Shown here: piece after piece, positions 16,853-26,200 of the stretch
Layout of the letters: the number at the start of each line of letters is the position of its first letter
Position numbering within the stretch: the first letter of the stretch is position 1
Source of the DNA: an uncultured Litoreibacter sp.
Lineage (GTDB): Bacteria > Pseudomonadota > Alphaproteobacteria > Rhodobacterales > Rhodobacteraceae
Assembly: GCF_947501785.1 (NCBI RefSeq)
Contig: NZ_CANMXB010000001.1
Coordinates: 2,422,501 to 2,486,500, forward strand
Direction of reading: 5' to 3'
DNA length: 64,000 nt
The notes under the pieces: generated by a model
Databases searched by the model: none
Told to the model about the DNA's origin: nothing
What the model saw: the letters and a program-made list of their open reading frames with translations, nothing else
Translations under genes and position numbers: made by a program

Positions 16853-17743
16853 TTAGAACAACGCCAACCCGGGCACCTTAACCCGAGTTCGGTACAGCGT
16901 CGTCGATGACGTAAAATAAAGGTCGCAAAGGTCTTTCCCGCCCCATGCGAAATTGGCCGTGAATTCAGACATGCGGATTACACCGAGCGTCACACCATCA
17001 GGTGCGATGACATGAACCCCACCCGGCCCAGTGCAGTATACGTTGCCAAGGCTGTCGATCTTCATTCCGTCAGGATGACCCTCGCCCTCGCCTTCCGTAA
17101 CGCTGACCCAAACCTCACCACCGGTGATCGTCCCATCTGCGGTAATGTTAAAACGCCGGATATGCTTGCGCTCTGTGTCATTGACGTAGAGCAGCCGTTG
17201 ATCAAGCGAAAAACAAAGACCATTGGGTTGGGCGAAGTCATCCGCAATCTGCGTGATCGTCTGTCCGTCGGCAGCGACGCAATAGACGCCCTGGCACCCC
17301 ATCTCAAGCTCACGCTCGACGCCGAAATACTTCATGCGCCCGTAGGTTGGGTCGGTGAAGAAGATCGCGCCATCCTTGCGAACCACGATGTCATTCGGGC
17401 TGTTGAACGCCTTGCCGTCGTATTCGGCGGCAAGAACGGTGGTAGAGCCATCCGCCTCCGCCCGTGTCACACGGCTGGTGGCGTGCTCGCAGCTTAGCAG
17501 CCGGCCATCGGCGTCAAACGTGTTGCCGTTGGCCATGTTGCTGGGAACGCGAAAGCTGTCAATTTCGTCACCGCGCGAAAGCGAGTACATCTTGTTGGCC
17601 GGAATGTCCGAAAAGATCAGCTGCTTGTTCTGTGGATGCCAAACAGGGCCTTCAATGAACTCGAAACCGCCGACGACGAAGTCCAGCTTCACGTCGACAT
17701 CAATGATGTCGGCCATCGAAATTTCGCGAGGCTCTACGATCAT
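16853..17743 (-). CDS. SMP-30/gluconolactonase/LRE family hydrolase
   Basis: This 296-residue six-bladed beta-propeller has the metal ligands of lactonases: the Glu of FIEGPVWHP (about residue 30), the Asn pair region NSPNDIVVRKDG (about 113-117) and HPDGMKIDSLGN with the catalytic Asp (about 225). FTDPTYG and QPNGLCFS are further family landmarks. It probably hydrolyses a sugar or other lactone to its acid. There is no signal peptide, so it is cytoplasmic. The start overlaps the tautomerase stop by four bases (ATGA). An alternative ATG ten codons inside is possible. Confidence 0.85.
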   Translation of the reverse strand: MIVEPREISMADIIDVDVKLDFVVGGFEFIEGPVWHPQNKQLIFSDIPANKMYSLSRGDEIDSFRVPSNMANGNTFDADGRLLSCEHATSRVTRAEADGSTTVLAAEYDGKAFNSPNDIVVRKDGAIFFTDPTYGRMKYFGVERELEMGCQGVYCVAADGQTITQIADDFAQPNGLCFSLDQRLLYVNDTERKHIRRFNITADGTITGGEVWVSVTEGEGEGHPDGMKIDSLGNVYCTGPGGVHVIAPDGVTLGVIRMSEFTANFAWGGKDLCDLYFTSSTTLYRTRVKVPGLALF

Positions 17744-17949
17744 GAGGACGACCGCAGCTCTTTGACCCGCTCCCCGCCTGAGAACCAGTCGGTTTCCTCG
17801 ATTTCGTCAAAGACCAGCCAGACATTCTCTTTCGGAATGCCCGCCGCTTCGCTGATCCCATGAGTTACGGCGTTATTGATCTTGGCCTTAATGCCCTCTG
17901 GGTCATGCTCGATGACCTGTTTCACCAGTCTAATGGTAACGAATGGCAT
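17740..17949 (-). CDS. 4-oxalocrotonate tautomerase family protein
   Basis: This 69-residue tautomerase-superfamily protein starts MPFVTIRL, so removal of Met leaves the catalytic N-terminal Pro. An Arg (about 55-60) and the hydrophobic core pattern fit the family. Such enzymes move double bonds in 2-hydroxymuconate-like or related enol acids. GGGAGGACGCC precedes the ATG. It is the first gene of the tautomerase-lactonase-binding protein-livHMGF-osmC run. With the lactonase this suggests catabolism of an imported lactone or enol-forming acid. Confidence 0.83.
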   Translation of the reverse strand: MPFVTIRLVKQVIEHDPEGIKAKINNAVTHGISEAAGIPKENVWLVFDEIEETDWFSGGERVKELRSSS

Positions 17950-18062
17950 TGGCGTCCTCCCTGATCAGCCGTGATCGTTAAGGAAACATTAAGACGGCCT
18001 GGTCGTTGCCAATGCGTGGATGAGCGCAAAAGGTGCTGCGGGAATCCGCAAAAAATTCGGGA

Positions 18063-18800
18063 CTAGCTGCTGGCCTCTTCGGAAGTCAGCCATTTCTGCA
18101 GCCGTGCTTCCTCCTGCTGCAACGTATCCGCGTTCAAAAGCCCGCGCGACATCGCAACCGATATCACCCTCGTTCGGGAATTGACCGTTGGCCCCCAAGG
18201 CCCAACATGCGCATCCGATTTGTCGAGGCCGAGCTTTTGGTACAAATGCTGCAACCGGCTTTGCGCGCCTCGCAAAGAGACACGCCGACGGGCGGCCATG
18301 GCCTTGTCGGTCAGGCCAAGGCTGACATCAACAAGGGCCTCAAACTCGACGTCTGTCAGGCTGCTGACCCGGTCTGCCGAACGCTGCTGTACACCCCGCA
18401 CCTCGCGGTCAATGACACACTGATCGGCCAGAAAAACACCCTGGATGGCCAGCTTCAGGCGATCCTCAGGCGCCGATTTCAGGATGTAGCCGTACACGGC
18501 CTCTTCCGGCACGATGCGCGTTATGCCACGAATATAGGCCTCATCGGAGTAGTTGGACCAAAACAGGACCCGCGTCTGCGGGTGCCGCGCCCAAATGGCC
18601 TTTGCAACATCCACGCCGGTCATGTGGGGCATCTGCAGATCTAGAACAACGCAGTCGAACGGGTTTTTCTGAAACTGATCCAGCGCCGTCTGCCCGTTAT
18701 CCGTTTCGACAAGCTCCTCAATGTCTGGCAGCACACCACGCGAGACTTCCACAATGAAGGACCGGTGCAATTGGTCGTCTTCTGAAATGAGTAGGCGCAA
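18063..18800 (-). CDS. NarL/LuxR-family response regulator
   Basis: This 245-residue protein has an N-terminal receiver domain (about 1-125) with the acidic pair in SEDDQLH, phospho-acceptor Asp in VVLDLQMPHMTG (about 53) and Lys in YILKSAPE (about 108). A C-terminal LuxR-type helix-turn-helix follows (about 145-195, SLTDVEFEAL...LYQKLGL). The HTH is followed by an unusually long ~50-residue tail. It lies 36 bp after the histidine kinase, its evident partner. Target genes are unknown; the binding protein just upstream and the adjacent ABC operons are candidates. Confidence 0.9.
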   Translation of the reverse strand: MRLLISEDDQLHRSFIVEVSRGVLPDIEELVETDNGQTALDQFQKNPFDCVVLDLQMPHMTGVDVAKAIWARHPQTRVLFWSNYSDEAYIRGITRIVPEEAVYGYILKSAPEDRLKLAIQGVFLADQCVIDREVRGVQQRSADRVSSLTDVEFEALVDVSLGLTDKAMAARRRVSLRGAQSRLQHLYQKLGLDKSDAHVGPWGPTVNSRTRVISVAMSRGLLNADTLQQEEARLQKWLTSEEASS

Positions 18801-18836
18801 GGCAAGGTCTCCTGAGCAATTGCGAGCATGCCAAGT

Positions 18837-20096
18837 TCAGGCATTTGTGAGGGAAATCTCGATCCGCGCACCGCCCAAAGGGGACGCATTGCTGATAGCG
18901 ACATTTGCCGAAATAAGCTCCGCGCGGGTTCGAATGTTCTCCAAGCCATTGTCAGAGGTTAACGCGCTCAAATCAATGCCGGGGCCATTGTCATCGACAC
19001 GGACGTGTAATGCGTCGCCCTTTTGCAGGACCTCGACCGAAAGCCGTGTAGCGTTCCCGTGTTTGAGAGCGTTGTTAATTGCTTCTTGAACAATACGGTA
19101 AACGGCGGTGCGGATGGTGTCTGAAAGCGCGTCGACCTGGCCGCCGGTTGAATCGTTTACTGTGGTCTCGATCCGCCTGCGATAGTGGATCACGCAGCGC
19201 TGCAAATGCGCCTCTACCGCATCGGCAAAACCAAACAATTGCAGAACGCCGGGCTTCATGTCTTCAACGATGCCACGCAAATCCGCGAGACAGTTTTCAA
19301 GGGCGGCATCCAGCTCACTCAGCTCAGCAGTGTCGCCGTCCTGCAGCCGCGCCATGCGGCGTTTGATACGGGCCAGATCAGCCAGGGTCTGGTCGTGCAG
19401 GTCCATGCCCAACCGCTGGCGTTCCCGCTCCATCCCTTCCGTCAGACGCAGAGCGCCGAGACGCAATGCCGCCTCCCTGCCGCGTGCGTCACTTTCTGCG
19501 ACGGCTGCATCACGCGCCTCTTTGCCGCGCTCCAACGCAAAGAGATAGGCGGCGACAAGATCAGCGGCGCCTTGGGCCGTGACGACCAAATCAGATTGGT
19601 AAACGCCAATCTGATGGCTTGATATGGCCAGCGAACCGGTGATCGCCCCCTGCACCCGCAACGGCACAATGATGCGGCTGTGCAAATTGGCCTCAAAAAG
19701 CGGCTTGCTGTCAGCGCCTTCAAAATGGAACCGGGGGTCCACCCAGGCATCCTCTGTCAGAATGCTGTCGACCTCTCCGCGCAGGACATCCCGGATGGGG
19801 CTGTTTTCGGTGGGTCTGTATGGGTTTTCGGTATGGTTCCACTTTGTCTGAAGCTGCGCTTCGTAACAAATCTGGGTCCCGGAGGGGTGCAGCAGCACAA
19901 TGTCGAGGTGGTCATGCGGAATAAGCGTCCGCAACCCGTCCGCGAAATTGGTCAGCACCTGCTCGTAATCAGTTGGCCCGGCTATCGCCTGGGCGATGGA
20001 CAGAAAGCATGCAAGCGCTTCATCTGGGTTCGGCATGGCAGGGGCCGCCCTTCCATTGGACGCCCCCTTTTCATCATGCCTGCCAGTTTCTTTCAA
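18837..20096 (-). CDS. GAF-domain sensor histidine kinase (NarL type)
   Basis: This protein has up to 419 residues: a GAF-like sensor domain (about 25-190), a coiled helical linker, a HisKA_3 dimerisation helix with the phospho-acceptor in LGMDLHDQTLADL (about 240), and a HATPase domain with N-box QEAINNALKHGN and G-box DDNGPGID. There is no transmembrane segment, so it is cytoplasmic and must sense an internal signal or another protein. The 20096 start is TTG with GAGG upstream; ATG 20039 is the alternative. It sits between an orphan TRAP-type binding protein (32 bp upstream) and its response regulator. Confidence 0.9.
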   Translation of the reverse strand: MKETGRHDEKGASNGRAAPAMPNPDEALACFLSIAQAIAGPTDYEQVLTNFADGLRTLIPHDHLDIVLLHPSGTQICYEAQLQTKWNHTENPYRPTENSPIRDVLRGEVDSILTEDAWVDPRFHFEGADSKPLFEANLHSRIIVPLRVQGAITGSLAISSHQIGVYQSDLVVTAQGAADLVAAYLFALERGKEARDAAVAESDARGREAALRLGALRLTEGMERERQRLGMDLHDQTLADLARIKRRMARLQDGDTAELSELDAALENCLADLRGIVEDMKPGVLQLFGFADAVEAHLQRCVIHYRRRIETTVNDSTGGQVDALSDTIRTAVYRIVQEAINNALKHGNATRLSVEVLQKGDALHVRVDDNGPGIDLSALTSDNGLENIRTRAELISANVAISNASPLGGARIEISLTNA

Positions 20097-20128
20097 CGGC
20101 TAGACCTCAAACCTGCTGGCGGCGTCAG

Positions 20129-21154
20129 TCACTCGTTGACCAAACCAAGCTGGCCGAGATAGGCCAAGTGACTGTCGACCAATGCCTTGGCTTCCGGCGT
20201 GGTCGCAAACTCAACCCAGGTCTCCTGAGCAACTTTGCGGAACTGCTGGCGGTCCTCACGGCTCCAATCGTAAATTGCGACGCCCTTTGCCTTTAACCCG
20301 GCTGCGGCTTCGCCGTTCACCTTGTCAAAGGTCAAAGCCGTGCGCAGGGCCAACGATTCCATCGCAACGGACAAGATTTCGCGGTGATGTTCGGGCATGG
20401 CGTCCCAAACGGCTTTGTTGCAGGCCAGATGGTCCGACGGCATTGAATGGAAACCGGGAAAAGTTGCGTGCTGCACAATGTCGAACAGGCCTAACGACAC
20501 GTTGGTGGCGACGCCCGCAGCATCCGCGCCGTCAATGATGCCCGTTTCAAGCGCGGTGAAAACCTCGGTGAAGTCCATCACGACGGGGGAGGCCCCAAGC
20601 TTCTCGAAGATCTTTGTTTCCATCCCGGGGGGCGAACGGAATTTCCAGCCCTTCAGGTCTTCGGGCCCGGCAAGGGGCCGAATGGAGGAAAGGCTTTCCT
20701 GGCCCGGCACCCACCATCCGACCAACTGCATATCGTAGGCATTGTAAAGCTTCTGCGCGGCCTCTAGCCCGCCGCCAAAGTAGAGCCAGCTCAGCTGCTG
20801 ATACGGCGTGTCGTATCCGCCCATGATATCGCCGACAAATTGGAAAGCGGGGTTTTTGCCGGTCTGATAGCTACCGCCGGTCATGTCACAATCGAGTATT
20901 CCCGAGACAGCTGCATCAAAGGTTTCAACCGACTTGACCACGGATGAAGAGTAAAACAGCTCGATGTCAATTCCGCCCGCTGACATCCTCTCGACGCTTT
21001 CGACAAATTCGGTGGCCAGCTTTCCGGACGGAGATTCCTGCGGAAAAAGCGTCTGGATTCGAAGCGACGTCTGTTGATCGGCATCTGCGAACGAAGGCGC
21101 CGCCGCAAACGATGTCGCAAGCAGCGTCGTGCACAAAATGTTTCGAATTTTCAT
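20129..21154 (-). CDS. DctP-type TRAP substrate-binding protein (orphan)
   Basis: This 341-residue periplasmic binding protein has a Sec signal (about 1-24, AAPSFADAD). The TRAP DctP fold is recognisable from LRIQTLFPQESPSGKLATEF, the WWVPGQESLSS segment, and LKGWKFRSPPGM with the conserved carboxylate-binding Arg, then FTALETGIIDGAD. No DctQ or DctM membrane gene is nearby; the gene is followed directly by a histidine kinase and response regulator. It may therefore be a periplasmic ligand receptor for signalling, or serve permeases encoded elsewhere. The ligand is probably an organic or sugar acid, by family. Confidence 0.88.
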   Translation of the reverse strand: MKIRNILCTTLLATSFAAAPSFADADQQTSLRIQTLFPQESPSGKLATEFVESVERMSAGGIDIELFYSSSVVKSVETFDAAVSGILDCDMTGGSYQTGKNPAFQFVGDIMGGYDTPYQQLSWLYFGGGLEAAQKLYNAYDMQLVGWWVPGQESLSSIRPLAGPEDLKGWKFRSPPGMETKIFEKLGASPVVMDFTEVFTALETGIIDGADAAGVATNVSLGLFDIVQHATFPGFHSMPSDHLACNKAVWDAMPEHHREILSVAMESLALRTALTFDKVNGEAAAGLKAKGVAIYDWSREDRQQFRKVAQETWVEFATTPEAKALVDSHLAYLGQLGLVNE

Positions 21155-21233
21155 GATGTCCTCCCTAGGTTAGGGAGATGCTACCGCGGCAATTCACGCG
21201 CCTGCGACGGTGCTATGCGTACCTTGGCGCGGT

Positions 21234-21258
21234 GTTCCCGCGCCCCAACTGCGGGAAC
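21234..21258 (-). terminator. Stem-loop between kduD-like and dctP genes
   Basis: GTTCCCGC (21234-21241) and GCGGGAAC (21251-21258) form a perfect 8-bp stem with a 9-base loop. It has no T-run, so it may act as a weak terminator or RNA stabiliser at the end of the sugar operon. Confidence 0.35.
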
Positions 21259-21296
21259 CCGCAAACCGGTTCTGCTGCGTTGTAGGAAAGGGCGCC

Positions 21297-22067
21297 TTAG
21301 CGCCCCATCCATCCACCATCGACCAGCATTGTGTGGCCGTGCATGTAGCTTGCCGCCTCGGACGCGAGGAAGACAATCGGCCCCTGGAAATCCTCTGGCT
21401 TGCCCCAACGCCCTGCCGGGATACGTTCAAGGATCGATTTGGACCGCGCCGGGTCATTGCGCAGCGCTTCGGTATTGTCCGTGTCGATGTAGCCCGGCGC
21501 AATTGCGTTAACGTTCACGCCTTTCCCGGCCCATTCATTGGCGAACGCCATTGCCAGCTGGCCAATGCCGCCCTTCGAGGCTGCATAGCCTGGAACAGTG
21601 ATGCCGCCCTGAAAGGTCAGCAGGGACGCGGTGAAGATGACCTTGCCAGAGCCCCGTTCGACCATGGTGCGACCGATATCGCGCGTGATGACGAATTGCG
21701 CGGACAAGTTCACTTCGATCACCTCATCCCACATCTCGTCAGGGTGGGTCGCAGCGGGCTCGCGCAGGATCGTACCAGCGTTGTTGACCAGAATGTCAAT
21801 CTGCGGATGGTCCTTGAGAACCTGCGCCGTGAAGGCCTTCAGCGCCGCGCGATCGGAAAAGTCACACGAATAACCGGTGAACGAACGACCCATCGCGGTG
21901 ATCGCGTCGCCGACGTCGGATCCGTTAGGATCAAGCGAGGCGCTGACCCCAATCACGTCGGCCCCGGCCGCAGCCAAAGCTTCCGCCATTCCGCGCCCAA
22001 TGCCGCGCTTTGCGCCCGTGACAAGCGCGGTTTTCCCCGCCAGGCTAAATTTTTCCAATACGTTCAT
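21297..22067 (-). CDS. KduD-like short-chain dehydrogenase
   Basis: This 256-residue classical SDR has the nucleotide-binding motif TGAKRGIGRG (about 18-27), NNAG (about 95), catalytic Ser-Tyr-Lys (TASLLTF, GYAASKGG near 157-161) and a VDGGW C-terminus. Closest in pattern to 2-deoxy-D-gluconate 3-dehydrogenase (KduD), it probably oxidises a hydroxyl of a 3-deoxy-sugar acid or aldonate. It is the last gene of the aldA-ytfQRT-yjfF-dehydratase-ADH-SDR string; its start coincides with the ADH stop (one-base overlap). Confidence 0.88.
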   Translation of the reverse strand: MNVLEKFSLAGKTALVTGAKRGIGRGMAEALAAAGADVIGVSASLDPNGSDVGDAITAMGRSFTGYSCDFSDRAALKAFTAQVLKDHPQIDILVNNAGTILREPAATHPDEMWDEVIEVNLSAQFVITRDIGRTMVERGSGKVIFTASLLTFQGGITVPGYAASKGGIGQLAMAFANEWAGKGVNVNAIAPGYIDTDNTEALRNDPARSKSILERIPAGRWGKPEDFQGPIVFLASEAASYMHGHTMLVDGGWMGR

Positions 22068-23098
22068 TATGTTTCCTCCGAAACGCGGATCATCGACTTC
22101 ATGGCATTCGGGTTCTCGGTCAACGATTTAAACGCGCCTTCAATGTCCGAAAGCCCCTGTATGTCGGTGATAAATGCCGCACAATCGACCACGCCCTTGG
22201 CAAGCAGGGCCATGGCTTTGTCGTAATCCTCTGGGCGGTACACCCGTGCCCCGATCAGCTCCAGCTCGCGCCAGAAGAACTGGAACATGTCGATCTGCGG
22301 TTTGGATGCGTGGATGGCAACCATCACAATCCGGCCACGCGTCGCAGCAGCGGCGGTCATTAAATCAACACCTGGCTGGGAGCCGGACACCTCGAACACA
22401 ACATCAGCGCCTTTGCCGCCGGTGCTGTCATGAATGGCCGCGGCAACGTCGGTATCTTTGGGGTTTAGGGTTGTGAAACCAATTTTGCGGGCGAAGGCCA
22501 ACCGGTTCTCGTTTATCTCCGAAACCGTTACGTTTGCGCCGGCATCGCGGGCCGCCATGGCGACCAGCATCCCAATCGGACCACCCCCAATCACCAGCAC
22601 ATCTTCGCCGGGCTGCACCTTGCCGCGGTCGACGTCATGAACGGCGACGGCCAGCGGTTCGATCAGTGCCGCATGGCTGAGGTCAAGATCGTCGGGCAGA
22701 ACATGGATTGTATGGGCCGGCACATTCCATTTTTGCTGAAACGCCCCGTCCGTGTCGATACCGATGAATTTGAGGTTGTGGCAGACATGTTCATGGCCCG
22801 CGTTGCATGCCGGGCAGTCGCCGCAATGATCAAGCGGTCGCACCACAATATGTTGGCCGGGTTTCAGCCCGTGGACACCATCGCCAACTGCCGCAATGAC
22901 ACCGGACATTTCATGACCAATCGTCCGCTCGAAACCGACGCGCTGATCCATATGGCCAAGATAGATGTGCAGATCAGTGCCGCAAATCCCGCAATAGGCA
23001 ACGTCGACCTGCACCTCGCCGGATTTTGGGGCCGCAATTTCAACCTGCTCAATAGAAAAGCGCTTTTCGCCGCGATAAACGGCAGCTTGGTGGACCAT
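22067..23098 (-). CDS. Zinc-dependent medium-chain alcohol dehydrogenase
   Basis: This 343-residue MDR enzyme has the catalytic zinc site CGICGTDLH (Cys at about 37), GHEMSG (about 62) and a Glu downstream, and the structural zinc tetrad CGDCPACNAGHEHVC (about 92-106). The Rossmann motif GGGPIGML is near 172. It resembles the L-threonine 3-dehydrogenase/sorbitol and sugar-acid (idonate, galactonate) dehydrogenase group, so a polyol or sugar-acid substrate is likely. It lies 11 bp after the enolase-superfamily gene and overlaps the SDR by one base. Confidence 0.88.
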   Translation of the reverse strand: MVHQAAVYRGEKRFSIEQVEIAAPKSGEVQVDVAYCGICGTDLHIYLGHMDQRVGFERTIGHEMSGVIAAVGDGVHGLKPGQHIVVRPLDHCGDCPACNAGHEHVCHNLKFIGIDTDGAFQQKWNVPAHTIHVLPDDLDLSHAALIEPLAVAVHDVDRGKVQPGEDVLVIGGGPIGMLVAMAARDAGANVTVSEINENRLAFARKIGFTTLNPKDTDVAAAIHDSTGGKGADVVFEVSGSQPGVDLMTAAAATRGRIVMVAIHASKPQIDMFQFFWRELELIGARVYRPEDYDKAMALLAKGVVDCAAFITDIQGLSDIEGAFKSLTENPNAMKSMIRVSEET

Positions 23099-23109
23099 GA
23101 TCTTGTCCT

Positions 23110-24207
23110 TTAGTCGGTGAGAATGTTAGCGGCCTCAAGTTTTGGCCAGTCGAAGGTAACCCCGGTGCCGGGCACATCCGGCGCAATCGCCAGATGATTT
23201 TCCACCACCAAAGGTCGGGTTGTGTAGGTGTCTATAGGGAAGGAATGCACTTCGATCCAGCCCGCATTCGGCCGCCCTGAGACGAGGCTGACATGCAGCT
23301 CCTGCATCCCGTGGCTGCAGATGGGCAGGCCGTGTTCAAGCGAGCGCTCCGCCACCTGCAGAAATCCGGTGATCCCCCCACAGTTGGAGGAGTCAGGTTG
23401 GATAAAGCTCAATTTGGACTGCGCAAAGGCATAGTCGAACTCATGGATCGTGTGCAGGTTCTCCCCCATCGCCAACGGCTGTCCGGTCGCATCCGCGATC
23501 TCGGCGTAGCCCGCATAGTCATCCGGGATAATCGGCTCTTCGAACCACATCAGGTCAAAGGGCTTGAAGGCTTTGGCCGCGGCAATAGCTTGCTCTGTCG
23601 ACATCGAGTAATTGGCGTCGACCATGAAAGCCACGTCAGGCCCGATCAGGTCCCGCACCGCCGCGATGCGGGAAATGTCTTCCTCCAGCGTCGGCTGGCC
23701 GATCTTGATTTTCACACCATTGAAGCCGCGATCCAGGTAGCCCTGCACAGACGCAAGGAGCTTTGGAAGGTCAAACCCAAGGTCAATCCCGCCGCAATAG
23801 GCCTTGCATGATTGCGCCGCACCACCTGCCATCTTCCACAGCGGCTGACCTGTCCGTTTGCCCCGCAAATCCCAAAGCGCGATATCAACCGCGGAAATGG
23901 CGAACGAGGCGACGCCGCCGCGCGCGACGTAGTGCACATGCCATTGCATCGCATCATACAGCGCCTCGACATCCTCGCCATCCTGCCCGACCAAAAATGG
24001 GGTCAGGTCGTGCTCGATCATCGCCTTGATCGCGTGACCACCTTTGCCACCGGTGTAGGAATAGCCCGTCCCTTCGGAGCCGTCCTCCAACCGGACCGTG
24101 GCGGTGACCAGCTCGAAGAAGTGGTGGTCGCCATGTTTGGCGTCCACCAGCACCTCGGCCAGCGGCACGTGGAACAACCGCGTTTCAATTGAAGCTATCG
24201 AGGTCAT
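23110..24207 (-). CDS. Enolase-superfamily sugar-acid dehydratase (MR/MLE family)
   Basis: This 365-residue protein has the capping N-domain (about 1-130) and a TIM barrel with mandelate-racemase-type catalytic residues: KIKIG (two Lys, about 165-167), metal ligands in VDANYSM, WFEEP and GENLH, and the catalytic His in SHGMQELH (about 298). That acid/base set is typical of racemases and acid-sugar dehydratases such as L-talarate/galactarate dehydratase. It probably converts an aldonate or aldarate to its 2-keto-3-deoxy form for the neighbouring dehydrogenases. It overlaps the permease gene by four bases. Exact substrate cannot be read from sequence. Confidence 0.88.
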   Translation of the reverse strand: MTSIASIETRLFHVPLAEVLVDAKHGDHHFFELVTATVRLEDGSEGTGYSYTGGKGGHAIKAMIEHDLTPFLVGQDGEDVEALYDAMQWHVHYVARGGVASFAISAVDIALWDLRGKRTGQPLWKMAGGAAQSCKAYCGGIDLGFDLPKLLASVQGYLDRGFNGVKIKIGQPTLEEDISRIAAVRDLIGPDVAFMVDANYSMSTEQAIAAAKAFKPFDLMWFEEPIIPDDYAGYAEIADATGQPLAMGENLHTIHEFDYAFAQSKLSFIQPDSSNCGGITGFLQVAERSLEHGLPICSHGMQELHVSLVSGRPNAGWIEVHSFPIDTYTTRPLVVENHLAIAPDVPGTGVTFDWPKLEAANILTD

Positions 24208-25205
24208 GTTATTGCCTTCTTATCCGATCGTGACGTCATGACCTTGGCCTGAAACAGGATCACTGCAAAGAGGAACCCGCCCCGGATGACCATTTGCCAA
24301 TACGCGCTGAAACTGATCGTCCCGCGCCCGTTCTCGAAGTTGAGTATATTGAACACCAAACCCAGCAGCAACGCGCCGGCAACGGTTGCGGGAACCGAGC
24401 CCAACCCACCGGTCAAGAGCGTCCCGCCGACGACGACCGAAGCAATGGCCGACAATTCCCATCCAATGCCCTCGAGCGGTTGGCCTGCGCCGAACCCCGA
24501 GGCCAGGATCACCCCGGCCAACCCGGCGCACCCGCCTGACAACAAATAGACGAACGCGGTCGCGCGATTGACCTTCAGGCCCATCAATACGCTTGCATCC
24601 GCCCCGCCCCCAATGGCCAGGACCGTGCGGCCCAACGAGGTTTTCTCAAGGACCACCCACAGGCCTACGATCACCACCAGGACAACCACGATGGACCACG
24701 GCAGGATGTTCAGCGCCTTCTCCATACCCATCCGCGTGAAGTTGGACCCCCAATCGACCGAGATGGTCTCCGCCCCGGAAATCACCAACGCACCGCCCTT
24801 TGCGCCAAGCATTGTCGCCAGCGTCGCGATGAAAGGCGGTATGCGCAAAATGATGATGCAAAAGGCATTGATGGCTCCAAACCCGATACCTGCCAGCACC
24901 GCGCCCGGCAGCGCGACCTGGATGCCATAGGGCGACAGATAGGCCGCTACAACCGACGTGAAGGCGGCAACCGATCCAACCGACAAGTCAATGCCCCCGG
25001 TCATGATCACAAAGCACATGCCAACCGAGATCACGATGAACATCGAGTTGTAATTCAGAAACGAGGTAATGTTGTAGGCACCGCCGAAATTCTCGTAGCG
25101 CAGGACGCCAAAGAGGATCAAAGCGGCCAGAGCGATCCACACTGCAGTGGATTGTGGATTGCGCGACAGGAACTTGCGGAGGTCGAATGCATCGGTGTCC
25201 AACAT
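24204..25205 (-). CDS. YjfF-like sugar ABC permease
   Basis: This 333-residue RbsC-family permease has about eight to ten helices, the motif [14 protein letters not shown] (about 68-81) and GAINAFCI near residue 120. It is the second of two permeases, matching the YjfF position in the E. coli galactofuranose system. It lies two bases after the first permease and overlaps the dehydratase gene by four bases. Confidence 0.88.
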   Translation of the reverse strand: MLDTDAFDLRKFLSRNPQSTAVWIALAALILFGVLRYENFGGAYNITSFLNYNSMFIVISVGMCFVIMTGGIDLSVGSVAAFTSVVAAYLSPYGIQVALPGAVLAGIGFGAINAFCIIILRIPPFIATLATMLGAKGGALVISGAETISVDWGSNFTRMGMEKALNILPWSIVVVLVVIVGLWVVLEKTSLGRTVLAIGGGADASVLMGLKVNRATAFVYLLSGGCAGLAGVILASGFGAGQPLEGIGWELSAIASVVVGGTLLTGGLGSVPATVAGALLLGLVFNILNFENGRGTISFSAYWQMVIRGGFLFAVILFQAKVMTSRSDKKAIT

Positions 25206-25207
25206 GG

Positions 25208-26200
25208 CTATTCCTTCCGCGCCTGCTGCAAGTAAACCGCAGCCAGAATGATGACGGCCTTGGCGATCAGGGCAACCTCGTCCTCAACGCCATTTGCCAA
25301 CAACGTGTATTTCACCAGTTGGATGATCACTGCGCCCAGAATGGCTCCGAAAATTGGCGCCCTCCCACCTTGCAGCAGGGCGCCGCCGACAACTGCGGCG
25401 GCAATGGCGTCCAGCTCCATCAGATTGCCGTTTCTGGCCGCGTCCGAGGCCGAATTGATGGCCACGACAATCAAACCGGCCAGACCCGACAACACCCCGC
25501 AGATCATGTAGACGCCGATCTTGACCCGCTTGACGGGCCCGCCGGACAGCTCGGCCGCGCGTTCATTGCCGCCGATGGCCAGCACGTAACGGCCAAAGGT
25601 TGTGCGGGTCATGACCCAGAACAGCACCCCCGCAATGGCCAATGCCAACCACCCTTGAAAGGGCAGCCCCAAGATCTTGCCGGTCCCCAAATAGCTGAAG
25701 GACGGGTTCGAGAAGGTCTGCAAGTTGCCATTGGTCAGAACCTGAGCGATCCCGCGCCCGGAGATGAACAGGATCAACGTGGCAATGATCGGCTGCACCT
25801 TAAGCGTCGCAACCATCACCCCGTTAAACAGGCCGCACGCAATCGCCGCAAAAAGCGGCAAGATGATTGCCGCGGCAAGGCCAAGTGCGGGGTAGGCCTG
25901 GCCAAACTCTGACAGGAAAATCAACGGCGCGAGCGCGCCCGCCAATGCCATAATCGCCCCGACGGACAGGTCGATACCGCCCGTCGCAATAACCAACGTC
26001 ATGCCCATGGCCACAATGGCGATCGTGGCAACCTGGCTAATATTCACAAACAGCGTCTGCATCTGGAGGAAGTTGGGCGTCACCAGAATGTTGAAGACGA
26101 GAATAACGACCAACGCGACAATCCCGCCGTTGTTGCGCAAGAATGGCCCCCAGGCAAAGCGTGCCTGGCGGGCGCTGAGTTCTGTGTCTTGAATGCTCAT
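25208..26200 (-). CDS. YtfT-like sugar ABC permease
   Basis: This 330-residue RbsC-family permease has the family motif [17 protein letters not shown] (about 73-89) and GLFNGVMVATLKVQP (about 122-136). It ends in a short basic tail (QQARKE). It overlaps the ATPase gene by four bases (ATGA). Two different permeases in one operon is the Ytf arrangement rather than the single RbsC of ribose systems. Confidence 0.88.
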   Translation of the reverse strand: MSIQDTELSARQARFAWGPFLRNNGGIVALVVILVFNILVTPNFLQMQTLFVNISQVATIAIVAMGMTLVIATGGIDLSVGAIMALAGALAPLIFLSEFGQAYPALGLAAAIILPLFAAIACGLFNGVMVATLKVQPIIATLILFISGRGIAQVLTNGNLQTFSNPSFSYLGTGKILGLPFQGWLALAIAGVLFWVMTRTTFGRYVLAIGGNERAAELSGGPVKRVKIGVYMICGVLSGLAGLIVVAINSASDAARNGNLMELDAIAAAVVGGALLQGGRAPIFGAILGAVIIQLVKYTLLANGVEDEVALIAKAVIILAAVYLQQARKE

